A stretch of 28,073 nucleotides of DNA from CAZZKJ01 sp964654695. Its GTDB lineage: Bacteria; Krumholzibacteriota; Krumholzibacteriia; WVZY01. The notes below the pieces were generated by a model. The model worked only from the letters and a program-made list of their open reading frames with translations. It did no database searches and was not told where the DNA came from. The position numbers and the translations under genes are program-made. Each line of letters opens with the position of its first letter. The first letter of the stretch is position 1. Below, piece by piece: positions 13,984 through 22,883 of the stretch. The stretch covers positions 1-28,073 of the forward strand of contig CAZZKJ010000028.1 of NCBI GenBank assembly GCA_964654695.1, in the 5' to 3' direction.

Positions 13984-16680
13984 ATGAAAAAAGTATTTTT
14001 ACTAATGGTGGTTACAATTATGATCTCCCAACAAGCAAGTGGAAACGTAGTAAAAAAAGTGCTGCCCAACGGACTCACGGTTTTGCTGAAAGAGGATCAT
14101 TCAGCACCGATAGCGGCCATAAACATTTGGTTCAAGGTCGGTTCGGTAAATGAAAACGCTGAAATGACAGGACTGGCTCATTTCCAGGAACATATGGTCT
14201 TTAAAGGCACGAATAAATACGGCGTCGGTGAAATCGCTAAAAAAATCAAAGCCGCAGGCGGCAACCTCAATGCAGGCACAAGCTATTCGTATACAATGTA
14301 TTATATAGTCGTTCCATCGCGGGCGTTTTCCCTGGGACTGTCGGTCCAGGCCGATGCCATGATGAATTCAACTTTTGATCCCGACGAGTTCAAGAAGGAA
14401 CGGATCGTCGTAGTCGATGAGGCGCGAATGTATGATGATACTCCGGACTCGTATATTTTCTACCGGACGATGGAATTGGGCTTTAATGAACATAACTACC
14501 GCCGCCCTATAGCCGGCTATGAAAAAGTAGTAAGGAAGATAAATAGAGATCAGCTTTTGGATTTCTATAACACTTATTACAAACCTTCAAATGCAGTTCT
14601 GGTAATAGTCGGAGATATCGATCCAACAAAAGCCATGAAGGAAATAGAAAATACCTACGGTCAGTGGGAAGACCATTCTTCCGAAATCTATCAACCCCCG
14701 GTAGAGCCGGATCAAGAGGAATTTCGCTTCAAGGAATTTAGAGGCGCGATAGATCATGCGTATATTGGCATCGGCTTTCACATTGGTGATATTCAGGATG
14801 ACGACTATCCGGCTCTGGAGATGCTTTCCTCGCTGCTGTCGTCCGGCAAAAGTTCCAGGTTCTTCAGGCATCTCAGAGAACAGAAGGAACTTGTTACCAC
14901 CGTGAACACGGAAGTGCTCTCAGAGAAATGGCCGGGGTATTTCCAGGTTTATGCGTCGATGCCTGCCGAAAAATGGATAGACGCCAGGGACGCAATCTTC
15001 GAAGAACTGCAGGAGTTCAAGAGCCGGCCTGCCGCCGCCGAGGAACTCGATAAGGCGCGCCGGCAGCTGCAGAAATCCATTTACAGCGAGCTCGAGACCA
15101 TGGAAGGACAGGCTTCCAACCTCGGTTACTACGAAACAATGGGCGACTACCGCATGGCGGAAAAACACAGGAAAGCAATTAAACGGGTAACGGCCGGGGA
15201 GATAATGCGGGCCGCACGAAAATATCTGAGGCTGGAAAACTGCTCTGTTGTTTCTTATCTCCCCAGAAAATGGGAGGGTGCTGCGGGTGATCAAGAAGCA
15301 GTCAAAAAACAGCTGGCAAAAAAAATGTTCTCAATGGGCGATCCTGTCATTCCCGCTTCACCGGCAGCGGCGGAATCCCCGATGGATTCCAGCGTAAATA
15401 CGCCGGAGATGGCCGGCACAATCCCGGCACGGGAGGAGTCCGGGATCGAATTGATTAAAATGGCCAACGGTCTGAGGATTCTGGTCAAGAACAGGCCGGC
15501 CGTGCCGCTCGTATCCATGCTCACGCTTATCCAGGGCGGGTCGCGGATGGAGCGCAGGGGAAAGTCCGGTCTTTCCGTTCTCACTATGAGATCTCTGATA
15601 AAGGGAAGCGAATCTTATTCGGCGGAAGATATCGCGGTGCAAATTGAAGGTCTGGGAGGCAGTATTGAAAGCGTATCGAGTTTCGATGTTGCCGGCGTTT
15701 ATACAAGCATTCTTTCTGAGAATCTCGAAGAAGTGCTGCCCCTGTACCGCGATGTTCTGAGAAGCCCTTTGTTCCTGGCGGAGGAGATAGAAAAAGAAAA
15801 AAGCAAGCTGCTCGAAGAACTGGCTAAACGTCATGATAATCCCATCCTTTTCAGCATGGATAGCCTGTTCGCAGATGTTTTCGGCGATCATCCTTATTCT
15901 AAGCCCTTCCTGGGGGATTCCGGTCAACTTAAGCGGCTGTCCGGAGAAGACTGCAGGGACTGGTATATGAGTCTTCTTGTTCCGGAGAATATGGTGCTCG
16001 TCTTTGTGGGCGATATAGGTACGGCAAAAGCCGAAAGCATTGCCGATCGTCTGTTCGGTGATCTCAAACCAGGAACGGCTCCCAGACAGGAAGCTCCTAT
16101 ACCTTCCAGCCCGGTGCGCTTGGGTATGCACGAACTGAAAAAAAAGAACCTCAAGCAGTCGGTAACGCTCGTGGGGTTTCTTGCGCCTCCCATGATGACC
16201 GGAAAAGCGTTGAGTCTTGAAGTTCTCAACGGGATTTTGACGGGCCTGGGAGGAAGGCTATTCGTGGAGCTTAGAGACAAGCGGTCCCTGGGATACATGG
16301 CGGGGAGCGCATTCATTCCTTTGAAAGACAAATCAATTTTTCTCGGCTACGCCAACCCGACCGAAGATGGCGCCGATGAGGCATTCAAGGTCATAATGGA
16401 GGAACTTTCCAGGGTGACCAGGGAAAAAATTGATGATGAGGAGCTTGAACGCGCCAAGGAATGGCTCATAGGATCTCAAATTATGCAGCTGCAGAGAAAT
16501 CTATCCCAGGCGATGATTTATGGAACATATGAAGTCCTGGGATTCGGTTACGATGTTGTGGACAGAACTCCCGAATTGATTCAGGGAGTTACCGCTGAGG
16601 ATATCGTCAAAGCGGCGTCGAATGTATTCAAAAAGGATCAGGCTGTTTTCATCAAACTGGTCGCTGATTCGGATGAATAA
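13984..16680 (+). CDS. Secreted M16 (pitrilysin-type) zinc peptidase with two fused modules
   Basis: An 898-residue two-module M16 protein. The ATG at 13984 starts a clean signal peptide (MKKVFLLMVVTIMISQQASG, cleavage near 20); an ATG at 13966 is an alternative. Module one (about 22-470) has the inverted zinc motif HFQEH: His66 and His70 bind zinc, Glu69 is catalytic, and Glu146 in 'VVVDEARMYDD' is the third ligand, at the usual distance. Module two (about 525-895) repeats the fold but lacks the motif ('GLSVLTMRSLIKG'), as normal for the partner half that closes the chamber. It still has the substrate-binding 'RDKRSLGYMAGSAF' element late in the protein. It is probably periplasmic or membrane-associated and degrades peptides. 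It stands alone with its own promoter and converges on cdaA. Confidence 0.92.
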   Translation: MKKVFLLMVVTIMISQQASGNVVKKVLPNGLTVLLKEDHSAPIAAINIWFKVGSVNENAEMTGLAHFQEHMVFKGTNKYGVGEIAKKIKAAGGNLNAGTSYSYTMYYIVVPSRAFSLGLSVQADAMMNSTFDPDEFKKERIVVVDEARMYDDTPDSYIFYRTMELGFNEHNYRRPIAGYEKVVRKINRDQLLDFYNTYYKPSNAVLVIVGDIDPTKAMKEIENTYGQWEDHSSEIYQPPVEPDQEEFRFKEFRGAIDHAYIGIGFHIGDIQDDDYPALEMLSSLLSSGKSSRFFRHLREQKELVTTVNTEVLSEKWPGYFQVYASMPAEKWIDARDAIFEELQEFKSRPAAAEELDKARRQLQKSIYSELETMEGQASNLGYYETMGDYRMAEKHRKAIKRVTAGEIMRAARKYLRLENCSVVSYLPRKWEGAAGDQEAVKKQLAKKMFSMGDPVIPASPAAAESPMDSSVNTPEMAGTIPAREESGIELIKMANGLRILVKNRPAVPLVSMLTLIQGGSRMERRGKSGLSVLTMRSLIKGSESYSAEDIAVQIEGLGGSIESVSSFDVAGVYTSILSENLEEVLPLYRDVLRSPLFLAEEIEKEKSKLLEELAKRHDNPILFSMDSLFADVFGDHPYSKPFLGDSGQLKRLSGEDCRDWYMSLLVPENMVLVFVGDIGTAKAESIADRLFGDLKPGTAPRQEAPIPSSPVRLGMHELKKKNLKQSVTLVGFLAPPMMTGKALSLEVLNGILTGLGGRLFVELRDKRSLGYMAGSAFIPLKDKSIFLGYANPTEDGADEAFKVIMEELSRVTREKIDDEELERAKEWLIGSQIMQLQRNLSQAMIYGTYEVLGFGYDVVDRTPELIQGVTAEDIVKAASNVFKKDQAVFIKLVADSDE

Positions 16681-16756
16681 CCGATAATGATTTGAAGGAA
16701 CTGCGAGCGGCCGGTTTAGAGCAGTGGGTGTAGTCGGGGGGTCCGGAACAGGGAAG

Positions 16757-17545
16757 TCATGCGGGTGCCGGCGCGCCGGTTTTTTTTTCTTCGGTAGTGA
16801 TCCCAAGCGTTTTTATCAAATCGCTTCGCAGAGTATTAGTGTCTATCTTGCGCTTGAGTTTGCCGCCCTGGGCGTAAGAAATAGTTTTCGTTTCCTCCGA
16901 TACAACCAGGATGACGGCATCGGTTTCCTCCGACAGGCCAATCGCCGCCCTATGGCGGGTTCCAAGAGCGGATGACAGCCTTTGGTCATGCGTAAGAGGA
17001 AGAATGCAGCCCGCTGCAACGATCCTGTCGTTTTGAATGATTGCGGCCCCGTCATGAAGAGGACTGGGCGGTGTGAAGATCGTTTCCAGAAGTTCGGCGC
17101 TTGCCTTGGCGTCTATTTTGGTGCCGGTTTCTATGTAATTCTTCAATCCCATGTCCTTCTCTATCACGATCAAAGCTCCCAAGCTCTTGTCGGATAAACG
17201 TGTGCATGCTTTGATAAGCTCGGGTATGACTCCCGTTTCCTCCACTTTCAAAAAGCGGCTGAAGAACCTGTTTTGCCCGGCGGAAGCGAGAGCCCGTCTA
17301 AGCTCAGGTTGAAAAATAATGACAAAAGCAATAACCCAAACGGTTTTTAAACTGGAAATGATCCAATTCAAAGCCACCAGGTTCATCCACTGCGCGAGTA
17401 TGGAAAGAACAAAAAGGAGTATCAAGCCGAAAAACATGTGGACCGCTCTCGTTCCCTTCATGAGAGCGAAAAGTTTATATAGGAGAAATGATACTATTAA
17501 TATGTCGAGTGCGTCTATGATGAGGTCGGTTGATAATATGCTCAT
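16757..17545 (-). CDS. cdaA: Membrane diadenylate cyclase (c-di-AMP synthase)
   Basis: Condenses two ATP into c-di-AMP at the inner membrane. The 262-residue protein has three N-terminal membrane helices (about 8-27, 34-53, 60-78) and then the DisA_N cyclase domain (about 80-225). The nucleotide-binding signatures are intact: DGA at 165-167 ('SPLHDGAAII') and RHR at 197-199 ('LGTRHRAAIG'). The basic-acidic tail ends KKTGAPAPA. The ATG lies 27 bases after folP, and the folP-cdaA pairing is widespread. The usual regulator gene cdaR (YbbR) does not follow: the operon ends here against the M16 gene. The ribosome-binding site is weak. The alternative symbol is dacA. No c-di-AMP phosphodiesterase of GdpP or PgpH type is in the window. 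Confidence 0.95.
   Translation of the reverse strand: MSILSTDLIIDALDILIVSFLLYKLFALMKGTRAVHMFFGLILLFVLSILAQWMNLVALNWIISSLKTVWVIAFVIIFQPELRRALASAGQNRFFSRFLKVEETGVIPELIKACTRLSDKSLGALIVIEKDMGLKNYIETGTKIDAKASAELLETIFTPPSPLHDGAAIIQNDRIVAAGCILPLTHDQRLSSALGTRHRAAIGLSEETDAVILVVSEETKTISYAQGGKLKRKIDTNTLRSDLIKTLGITTEEKKTGAPAPA
16767..16788 (+). terminator. Intrinsic terminator of the M16 gene, inside the cdaA 3' end
   Basis: CCGGCGCGCCGG (16768-16779) is a GC-only palindrome followed at once by nine T (16780-16788). It ends plus-strand transcripts about 100 bases after the M16 stop. The same bases encode the last residues of cdaA on the other strand, so the tail sequence of CdaA is constrained by a terminator. 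The hairpin loop is short (four bases if the stem is four pairs). Confidence 0.65.
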
Positions 17546-17572
17546 AATAAAACTTACTGTTATAATAAAGAG

Positions 17573-18454
17573 CTACCAAACGGTGGAATAATCTTCCGGA
17601 TGACAAAACGCATCCAGCGACCGCAGCATTTCCCTCGTTGCTAAAACATCGTGGGCCCTTATGATTTCCACTCCGGCGAAATAGCATTTTGCGGCAACAG
17701 CCAGCCCGCCGCAGAGCCGGTCATCCACTCCTGCGTTGAGAAGTTCTCCAAGAAAATTTTTCCTCGAAGCGCCGATAAGAACTGGATACCCGAGAGCTCT
17801 GAGATCCTCAACACGGGCCAGGATTTCAAGATTGTCCCGGAAGCGTTTGCCAAAACCGATACCCGGATCGATGATGATTTTTTCAGCCGAAATTCCGGCG
17901 GCAATAACCTCTTTTACCCGATCCGATAAAAAGCGCTTTACTTCATATATCACATTGTCATAGCGTGGCGAATTCTGCATGGTTTTGGGTTCGCCTCTCA
18001 TGTGCATTATAACAACAGGGCAGTTGTATTTGCAAAGGACTTCCACCATAACTTCGTCCCGGCACCCGCTTATATCATTGACCATGTGGCAGCCCTTCTC
18101 GAGGGCTGCTTCAGCCACTGAAGCCTTGCGCGTATCTATGGAAACGGGGACTCGGCTTTTTCCGGCTATAGCTTCTATCACCGGAAGAATCCTTTGAAGC
18201 TCATCTTCGGCGGCGACGTAATCGGAGCCGGGACGAGTGGATTCTCCCCCGATATCGATAATGTCCGCCCCTTCCTCGATAAGATGCAGGGCTTTATCGA
18301 CGGCTTTTTCTTTATCAAAATATTTACCGCCGTCCGAGAAGGAATCGGGAGTGACGTTGACGATACCCATTATCAGGGGGATGCGCGAAAAAGACAGGGA
18401 GAGATCACGACAGCGTACGATTCTCCCGTGCTCCATGTTCTTGGCTTGTATCAT
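17573..18454 (-). CDS. folP: Dihydropteroate synthase
   Basis: Joins p-aminobenzoate to hydroxymethyl-dihydropterin pyrophosphate to make dihydropteroate in folate synthesis. The 293-residue TIM barrel carries all family signatures in order: GIVNVTPDSFSDGG (30-43), GGESTRPGS (69-77), IDTRK (106-110), NDISG (126-130), DPGIGFGK (196-203), GASRK (228-232) and RAH (266-268) for phosphate binding. The sulfonamide-relevant loops look ordinary. The ATG at 18454 begins six bases after the ftsH stop; a second ATG at 18436 is possible, and neither has a strong ribosome-binding site, which suggests coupling to ftsH translation. It is followed 27 bases on by cdaA. Confidence 0.97.
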   Translation of the reverse strand: MIQAKNMEHGRIVRCRDLSLSFSRIPLIMGIVNVTPDSFSDGGKYFDKEKAVDKALHLIEEGADIIDIGGESTRPGSDYVAAEDELQRILPVIEAIAGKSRVPVSIDTRKASVAEAALEKGCHMVNDISGCRDEVMVEVLCKYNCPVVIMHMRGEPKTMQNSPRYDNVIYEVKRFLSDRVKEVIAAGISAEKIIIDPGIGFGKRFRDNLEILARVEDLRALGYPVLIGASRKNFLGELLNAGVDDRLCGGLAVAAKCYFAGVEIIRAHDVLATREMLRSLDAFCHPEDYSTVW

Positions 18455-18460
18455 GCGAAA

Positions 18461-20518
18461 TTAATCCGCGGTGCTTGTATCCGGTTCCGCGAAAGGAGGC
18501 GTTTTTCTGGGAATTTCATCGGTACTTTTGTCCGCTGCGCTGCCAGCTTGAGCGCCCTCTATATCCTTTGCAGGAGCGGATGATTTTTTCAAGGGCGGAA
18601 GTTCTTTGCCCTTTAGAAGAAGTTCGACTTGTTCCCTGTCCAAAGTTTCCCACTCGAGCAGAGCGTTGGCCACAGCATGAAGCTTCTTTAGGTTGGCTTC
18701 GAGAATCGTTTTGGCTTTATCGTAGCATTCACTTATGATTCTGTTGACTTCTTCGTCGATTTCCTGCGCAGTATGCTCGCTGTAATCCTGTCTCTGCGAT
18801 ATCTCCCGGCCGAGAAATATTTGCTCTTCCCGCTCGCCAAAGGAAATCGGGCCCAGTTTTTTGCTCATTCCCCACTGGCAAACCATTTTCCTGACGAGCT
18901 TCGAGGCCATGATGATATCCTGTTGAGCCCCACTCCCTTCTCTTTCCAGAACGAGCTGCTCGGCAACCCTTCCACCCAGAGACTGCGTTATCGTATCCAG
19001 GCACCAATCCTTGGAGACTTCGGTCCTGTCTTCTTCGGGAAGAAAGAATGTGACCCCTCCCGCTCTACCCCTCGGCATTATCGTCACCTTGTGGATCGGA
19101 TCGGAATATTTGAGTTGAGCCCCTATGACGGCGTGTCCGGCTTCGTGGAAGGCGGTGAGCCTTTTGACATCATCTTTGATGATTTTTGATTTTTTCTCCG
19201 GGCCGAGGAGAATCTTGTCCTTGGCTTCTTCAAACTCCTGCATGGCGACTTTATTGCGGTTATGGCGCGCCGCCAGCAGGGCTGCTTCGTTTACCATGTT
19301 GGCGAGATCGGCTCCGCTCATTCCAGGGGTTCCCCTGGCCAATACCGGCATATCCACATCGTCGTCAAGAGGAATCTTGCGTGAATGGACTTTGAGGATA
19401 CCCTCCCGTCCCCTCATGTCCGGCATATCAACAATAATTTGCCTGTCGAAACGCCCCGGACGCAGCAGCGCGGGATCGAGCACGTCAGGCCGGTTGGTTG
19501 CCGCCAGGAGAATTACGCCTTCGTTGCTCTCGAAGCCGTCCATTTCCACCAGCAGTTGATTGAGCGTCTGTTCGCGTTCGTCGTGGCCGCCCCCAAGGCC
19601 GGCGCCCCTGTGTCTGCCGACGGCGTCGATTTCATCGATAAAAAGAATGCAGGGCGCATGCTTTTTACCTTGTTCGAAAAGATCCCTGACTCGGGAAGCT
19701 CCGACTCCGACAAACATTTCCACGAAATCCGATCCGCTCATTGAAAAGAAAGGCACATTGGCTTCTCCCGCCACCGCTTTAGCCAGCAGGGTCTTGCCGG
19801 TACCCGGGGCTCCCAGGAGAAGCGCTCCCTTGGGAATGCGGCCTCCCAATCGCTGAAATTTCTTCGGGTCTTTCAAAAACTCGATAATCTCCTCGAGCTC
19901 TTCCTTGGCTTCATCGGCTCCGGCGACATCTTCGAATGTCACCCGAGGCCTGTCTCCTCCGAATACGCGCGCGCGGCTCTTTCCAAAACTGAAGGCCCGG
20001 TTACCGCCCGACTGCATCTGCCTCATGATCAAAAGCCATAAACCGACAATAAGCAGAAGGGGAAGACCCGAGGTCAGAAGTTTGACCCAAAGACTGCCGC
20101 CCGGAGCTTGACCTTCTAAAATAGCGTTCTCGTTGGTTCTGAGTATTCTGTCGGGGAGATCCTTGTCCTCGACCAGGAGTACCAGCGAGAAGCTTTCGAC
20201 GAGCGATGTTTTCCTGCTGCCGTCCGCCTGGGGAGAGCCAATAGGTATTTCGGCCGGAGTCAGGAGAGATCCCCGTACCTGAAGACCTTTGATTACGATT
20301 TTCTTTATATTTCCAGATTCAATTTGTTTCAGGAACTCTGAATATGTAATGCGATAAACAGGTTTTTTCTGATATTCGAACATTTGAAAGGCTATAAGCA
20401 GCGCTAATACGAGAATGACCCAAAAAGCCATAGCTTTGAACGGTCTGCCCGGTTTGCCTATGCTCATTTTCTGATTCGGCAGGGGTCTTTTTTTATGAGT
20501 TTCTTTTTTGTCATTCAT
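18461..20518 (-). CDS. ftsH: ATP-dependent zinc metalloprotease FtsH
   Basis: A 685-residue hexameric inner-membrane protease that degrades misfolded membrane and some cytoplasmic proteins. TM1 is about 30-47 and TM2 about 151-166, with a periplasmic domain between. The AAA+ module has Walker A GAPGTGKT (236-243), Walker B ILFIDEID (291-298) and the second region of homology with 'TNRPDVLDPALLRPGRFDR' (341-359). The pore loop is 'FVEMFVG' (265-271). The protease site is HEAGH (458-462), with the third zinc ligand probably Asp534 in 'GAQQDI'. The C-terminus has a charged, Pro/Ala-rich tail beyond the usual end. The ATG has AGG nine bases upstream, 24 bases after hpt. The neighbours hpt, tilS and folP are the standard context of this gene in many phyla. 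Confidence 0.98.
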   Translation of the reverse strand: MNDKKETHKKRPLPNQKMSIGKPGRPFKAMAFWVILVLALLIAFQMFEYQKKPVYRITYSEFLKQIESGNIKKIVIKGLQVRGSLLTPAEIPIGSPQADGSRKTSLVESFSLVLLVEDKDLPDRILRTNENAILEGQAPGGSLWVKLLTSGLPLLLIVGLWLLIMRQMQSGGNRAFSFGKSRARVFGGDRPRVTFEDVAGADEAKEELEEIIEFLKDPKKFQRLGGRIPKGALLLGAPGTGKTLLAKAVAGEANVPFFSMSGSDFVEMFVGVGASRVRDLFEQGKKHAPCILFIDEIDAVGRHRGAGLGGGHDEREQTLNQLLVEMDGFESNEGVILLAATNRPDVLDPALLRPGRFDRQIIVDMPDMRGREGILKVHSRKIPLDDDVDMPVLARGTPGMSGADLANMVNEAALLAARHNRNKVAMQEFEEAKDKILLGPEKKSKIIKDDVKRLTAFHEAGHAVIGAQLKYSDPIHKVTIMPRGRAGGVTFFLPEEDRTEVSKDWCLDTITQSLGGRVAEQLVLEREGSGAQQDIIMASKLVRKMVCQWGMSKKLGPISFGEREEQIFLGREISQRQDYSEHTAQEIDEEVNRIISECYDKAKTILEANLKKLHAVANALLEWETLDREQVELLLKGKELPPLKKSSAPAKDIEGAQAGSAADKSTDEIPRKTPPFAEPDTSTAD

Positions 20519-20542
20519 GAGTGTTGCCTATTGCTCAATTTA

Positions 20543-21085
20543 CTACATATCGCTTTCAGCTACAAGTTCAGTGATATAGGGGAAGTACCTGAATTTCTCC
20601 TTGTAATCCAGCCCGTAGCCGACAACGAATACATCAGGAATCTCCTTGCCAACGTATTTTATTGTCACTTCTTGAGTTAAGGGGGCATCCTTTTTCAGAA
20701 GGGTGCACACTTCAAGGCTCATCGGGGCCCTAAGTTTCAACATATTCTGAATATAAGCGAGAGTTGCTCCGGTGTCTATTATATCCTCTATTATAAGAAC
20801 ATGGCGACCTTCGATGTTCGCGCTCAGATCCTCTATTATTCGCACAATTCCGCTGGAACTCGTGCCGTCCTCGTAACTGGAAACGCTCATAAAATCTATT
20901 TGATGCTGAATGCTGAGCTCTCTTATCAGGTCTGCGAGAAAGACGACCCCTCCTTTGAGGAGGTTGATCAATATAGGGTTCTTTTTCTCGTAATCAACGG
21001 AGATTTCGCTTCCCAGGCGTTTAACGATTAGCGCTATTTCTTTTTTATCCAGAAGAATCCTGCCTGGAGCATATCTGTCGCTCAT
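20543..21085 (-). CDS. hpt: Hypoxanthine phosphoribosyltransferase
   Basis: Salvages hypoxanthine or guanine with PRPP to give IMP or GMP. The 180-residue length is typical of bacterial Hpt. The PRPP-binding loop is VLIIEDIIDTGATL (96-109), with Glu100-Asp101 and the TGAT turn. LKGGVVF (43-49) contacts pyrophosphate, and the purine-binding C-terminus 'VVGYGLDYKEKFR' (154-166) is present. The ATG has AAGGA six bases upstream, 29 bases after tilS. Placement between tilS and ftsH is the common arrangement. It complements guaB, which lies at the other end of the window. Confidence 0.96.
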   Translation of the reverse strand: MSDRYAPGRILLDKKEIALIVKRLGSEISVDYEKKNPILINLLKGGVVFLADLIRELSIQHQIDFMSVSSYEDGTSSSGIVRIIEDLSANIEGRHVLIIEDIIDTGATLAYIQNMLKLRAPMSLEVCTLLKKDAPLTQEVTIKYVGKEIPDVFVVGYGLDYKEKFRYFPYITELVAESDM

Positions 21086-21114
21086 GTTTTCCTTTTTACA
21101 CCGGAATGTTAGAT

Positions 21115-22554
21115 TTATTCCCTGGTTATAGTGAGTTTAAGAAGTTTATTGGTTTTGTTTGTGCATCGAAAACACTCGCTAGTTGCAATTCCCACCAGCC
21201 ACATGATTTCTTTTGCATCCGAAAGCACTAAGATGCCGGCTCTCAACCGCATCGGGATTTTCTTGTCTATAAAAATATCGCTCAGTTTCTTTTCTCCCTT
21301 CATGCCGAAGGGTCGCATGCGATCGCCCGGGACAGGGGTTCTTATCATAAGCGGGGGCGTGACTTTATCCAGAGAAAAATACGCCGAATCTGCGAATGGC
21401 GCAAGCTTCATTCCATCGTCCGGAGAATGATTGAGCACCTCAGCTTTTATCGTTAATCCTTCTATTCTGGTGATACCCGGGACGCGTAGTCCCTTGTTCA
21501 TAATTTTCAGCCCGGAAATATCGACTCTGTCCTCCGCCGTCCGGTTTTTGCCGAGCGTCTTGACTGTAAAAACGATTTCGTCGAACTCTCTTCTAGCACT
21601 GAGCCCCGGCAGGGATAAGGACTTACCGCTTCGGCCGTCTTTTCTGCACAGATCGAAAAGAGATCGGAAATGCTTTTGACTGAAATTCAAATCACATCCG
21701 AGATAGTCTGCGAAAACGTCGCTGAGCAGAACGAACAAGGACGTATCATCGAGTTCGGCCAGCGGCTTCGTATCCAGGGTCCATGTTTCCGGGGACAGCT
21801 TTGAGAGCGCATTTTCCAGAATGGGAACCGTGGTTTTCTTTATCGATGCCAGCAGGGTTTGGGCATTGCTGCATAAACTCAGGATGTTTTCATCAACTCC
21901 GGGGTGAAAGGATTTCTTGAGAAACGGCAGCAGTTCGAGCCTGATCTTGTTACGCATGAAGCGTTTGTCCTGGTTGGAGGGGTCGATTGCATAAGGAAGC
22001 CTGTGCTCGGAGCAGTAGCGGGCGGTGTCATCCCTGCTCAAATGAATAATAGGCCTGATGAGCATTCCCCTGCGGGCGGGTATTCCGGAGAGACCGCGAA
22101 TGCCCGAACCCCAAAGAATACGCATAAGCACTGTTTCAACCTGGTCGTCTCTCGTGTGCCCCGTAGCCAGTCTTTCGGCCCCGATCTCGAGGGTCTTGCT
22201 CCAAAGAAAGGAGTACCTTGCTTTCCTTGCGGCCTCTTCGATCGTGTCTCCGCTTTTCTTTACAATCTCTGCTACATCACCTTCGCCGGCATAAAAGGGA
22301 AGTCCCATGCCCTCGGCGGCGCGTTTGGCGAAATCCCGGTCTCGATTGCTTCCTTCCCGCAGCTTGTGGTCGAAATGACCGACTGCGAGCTTGAATTTCA
22401 GATCGCCGGCCAGCCCATTCAGGATCGACAACATGGCCATGGAGTCCTGGCCGCCGGAAACCGCCGCAAGAACGAGAGATCCTTGTGAAATAAGAGATTC
22501 CCTCTTGATGAATTTCTTGATGAAACCGTCGATCCGGCTGGATTCACTGCTCAT
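21115..22554 (-). CDS. tilS: tRNA(Ile)-lysidine synthetase
   Basis: Converts C34 of the CAU-anticodon tRNA-Ile2 to lysidine, which lets it read AUA. The 479-residue protein has the PP-loop ATPase signature AAVSGGQDS (30-38), the second signature 'LATGHTRDDQVET' (129-141) and 'GLSGIPARRG' (154-163). The N-terminal catalytic domain is followed by a linker and a C-terminal domain of TilS_C type with 'RTPVPGDRMRPFGMKGEKKLSDIFIDKKIP', so it is the long form. The ATG has GAGAGG about ten bases upstream. It is the first protein gene after tRNA-Met(CAT) and the first of tilS-hpt-ftsH-folP-cdaA. Confidence 0.96.
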   Translation of the reverse strand: MSSESSRIDGFIKKFIKRESLISQGSLVLAAVSGGQDSMAMLSILNGLAGDLKFKLAVGHFDHKLREGSNRDRDFAKRAAEGMGLPFYAGEGDVAEIVKKSGDTIEEAARKARYSFLWSKTLEIGAERLATGHTRDDQVETVLMRILWGSGIRGLSGIPARRGMLIRPIIHLSRDDTARYCSEHRLPYAIDPSNQDKRFMRNKIRLELLPFLKKSFHPGVDENILSLCSNAQTLLASIKKTTVPILENALSKLSPETWTLDTKPLAELDDTSLFVLLSDVFADYLGCDLNFSQKHFRSLFDLCRKDGRSGKSLSLPGLSARREFDEIVFTVKTLGKNRTAEDRVDISGLKIMNKGLRVPGITRIEGLTIKAEVLNHSPDDGMKLAPFADSAYFSLDKVTPPLMIRTPVPGDRMRPFGMKGEKKLSDIFIDKKIPMRLRAGILVLSDAKEIMWLVGIATSECFRCTNKTNKLLKLTITRE

Positions 22555-22622
22555 TACGCAAACGCCTCTCTCGATGGTTGCTTGGAAAAGCGCGGTGCTT
22601 TGAAGCGGTGGTATTGAAGGAA

Positions 22623-22699
22623 TGGTGGCGGTGCAGGGATTCGAACCCCGGACACGAAGATTATGATTCTCCTGCTCTAACCAACTGAGCTACACCGCC
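22623..22699 (-). tRNA. tRNA-Met (CAT), elongator type
   Basis: On the minus strand a full cloverleaf reads from GGCGGTG (5' acceptor) to CACCGCC, discriminator A and an encoded CCA (22625-22623). The D stem GCTC/GAGC, anticodon stem GGAGA/TCTTC and T stem CGGGG/CCCTG (one G-U) all pair. The loop ATCATAA gives anticodon CAT. The GGCGG acceptor start matches elongator tRNA-Met rather than initiator (usually CGCGGGG). A lysidine-modified tRNA-Ile2 also has CAT and cannot be excluded by eye, particularly as tilS is next door. Confidence 0.93.
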
Positions 22700-22719
22700 C
22701 TGATTCTTTTTTCCAGGTT

Positions 22720-22748
22720 AATTTATCGCAAGAAATGCGCGGTGTCAA
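22720..22748 (-). promoter_or_regulatory. Strong sigma-70 promoter for tRNA-Met and the tilS operon
   Basis: On the minus strand TTGACA (22748-22743), a perfect -35, is followed after exactly 17 bases by TAAATT (22725-22720). Transcription would start near 22713, about 14 bases before the mature tRNA 5' end. No terminator is seen in the 68 bases between the tRNA and tilS, so the same promoter probably also serves tilS-hpt-ftsH-folP-cdaA. Confidence 0.8.
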
Positions 22749-22871
22749 CTGGCTTCCTGCAGACGATTAAACCGCAAAAGCTCCCGCAGAAGTCAGGCCC
22801 GTATTCCGGCAGCGACGGGTGCGGCTCCAAGTGCGGCAAGTCTGTTCTTTATGAGCGGCATCCCGCCGTGT

Positions 22872-22877
22872 TATACT
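22872..22877 (+). promoter_or_regulatory. Possible -10 box giving a leaderless reductoisomerase mRNA
   Basis: TATACT at 22872-22877 is a good -10 box, and the A of the preferred ATG (22884) is seven bases downstream, where transcription would be expected to start. The -35 region is weak (TTATGA at 22849-22854 with a 17-base spacer). No Shine-Dalgarno sequence exists at a proper distance for this ATG. Confidence 0.35.
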
Positions 22878-22883
22878 GCGGGA

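Noticed and set aside
20795..21031. Plus-strand 76-codon ORF inside hpt
   Set aside because: It is antisense to a complete hpt gene and has no ribosome-binding site.
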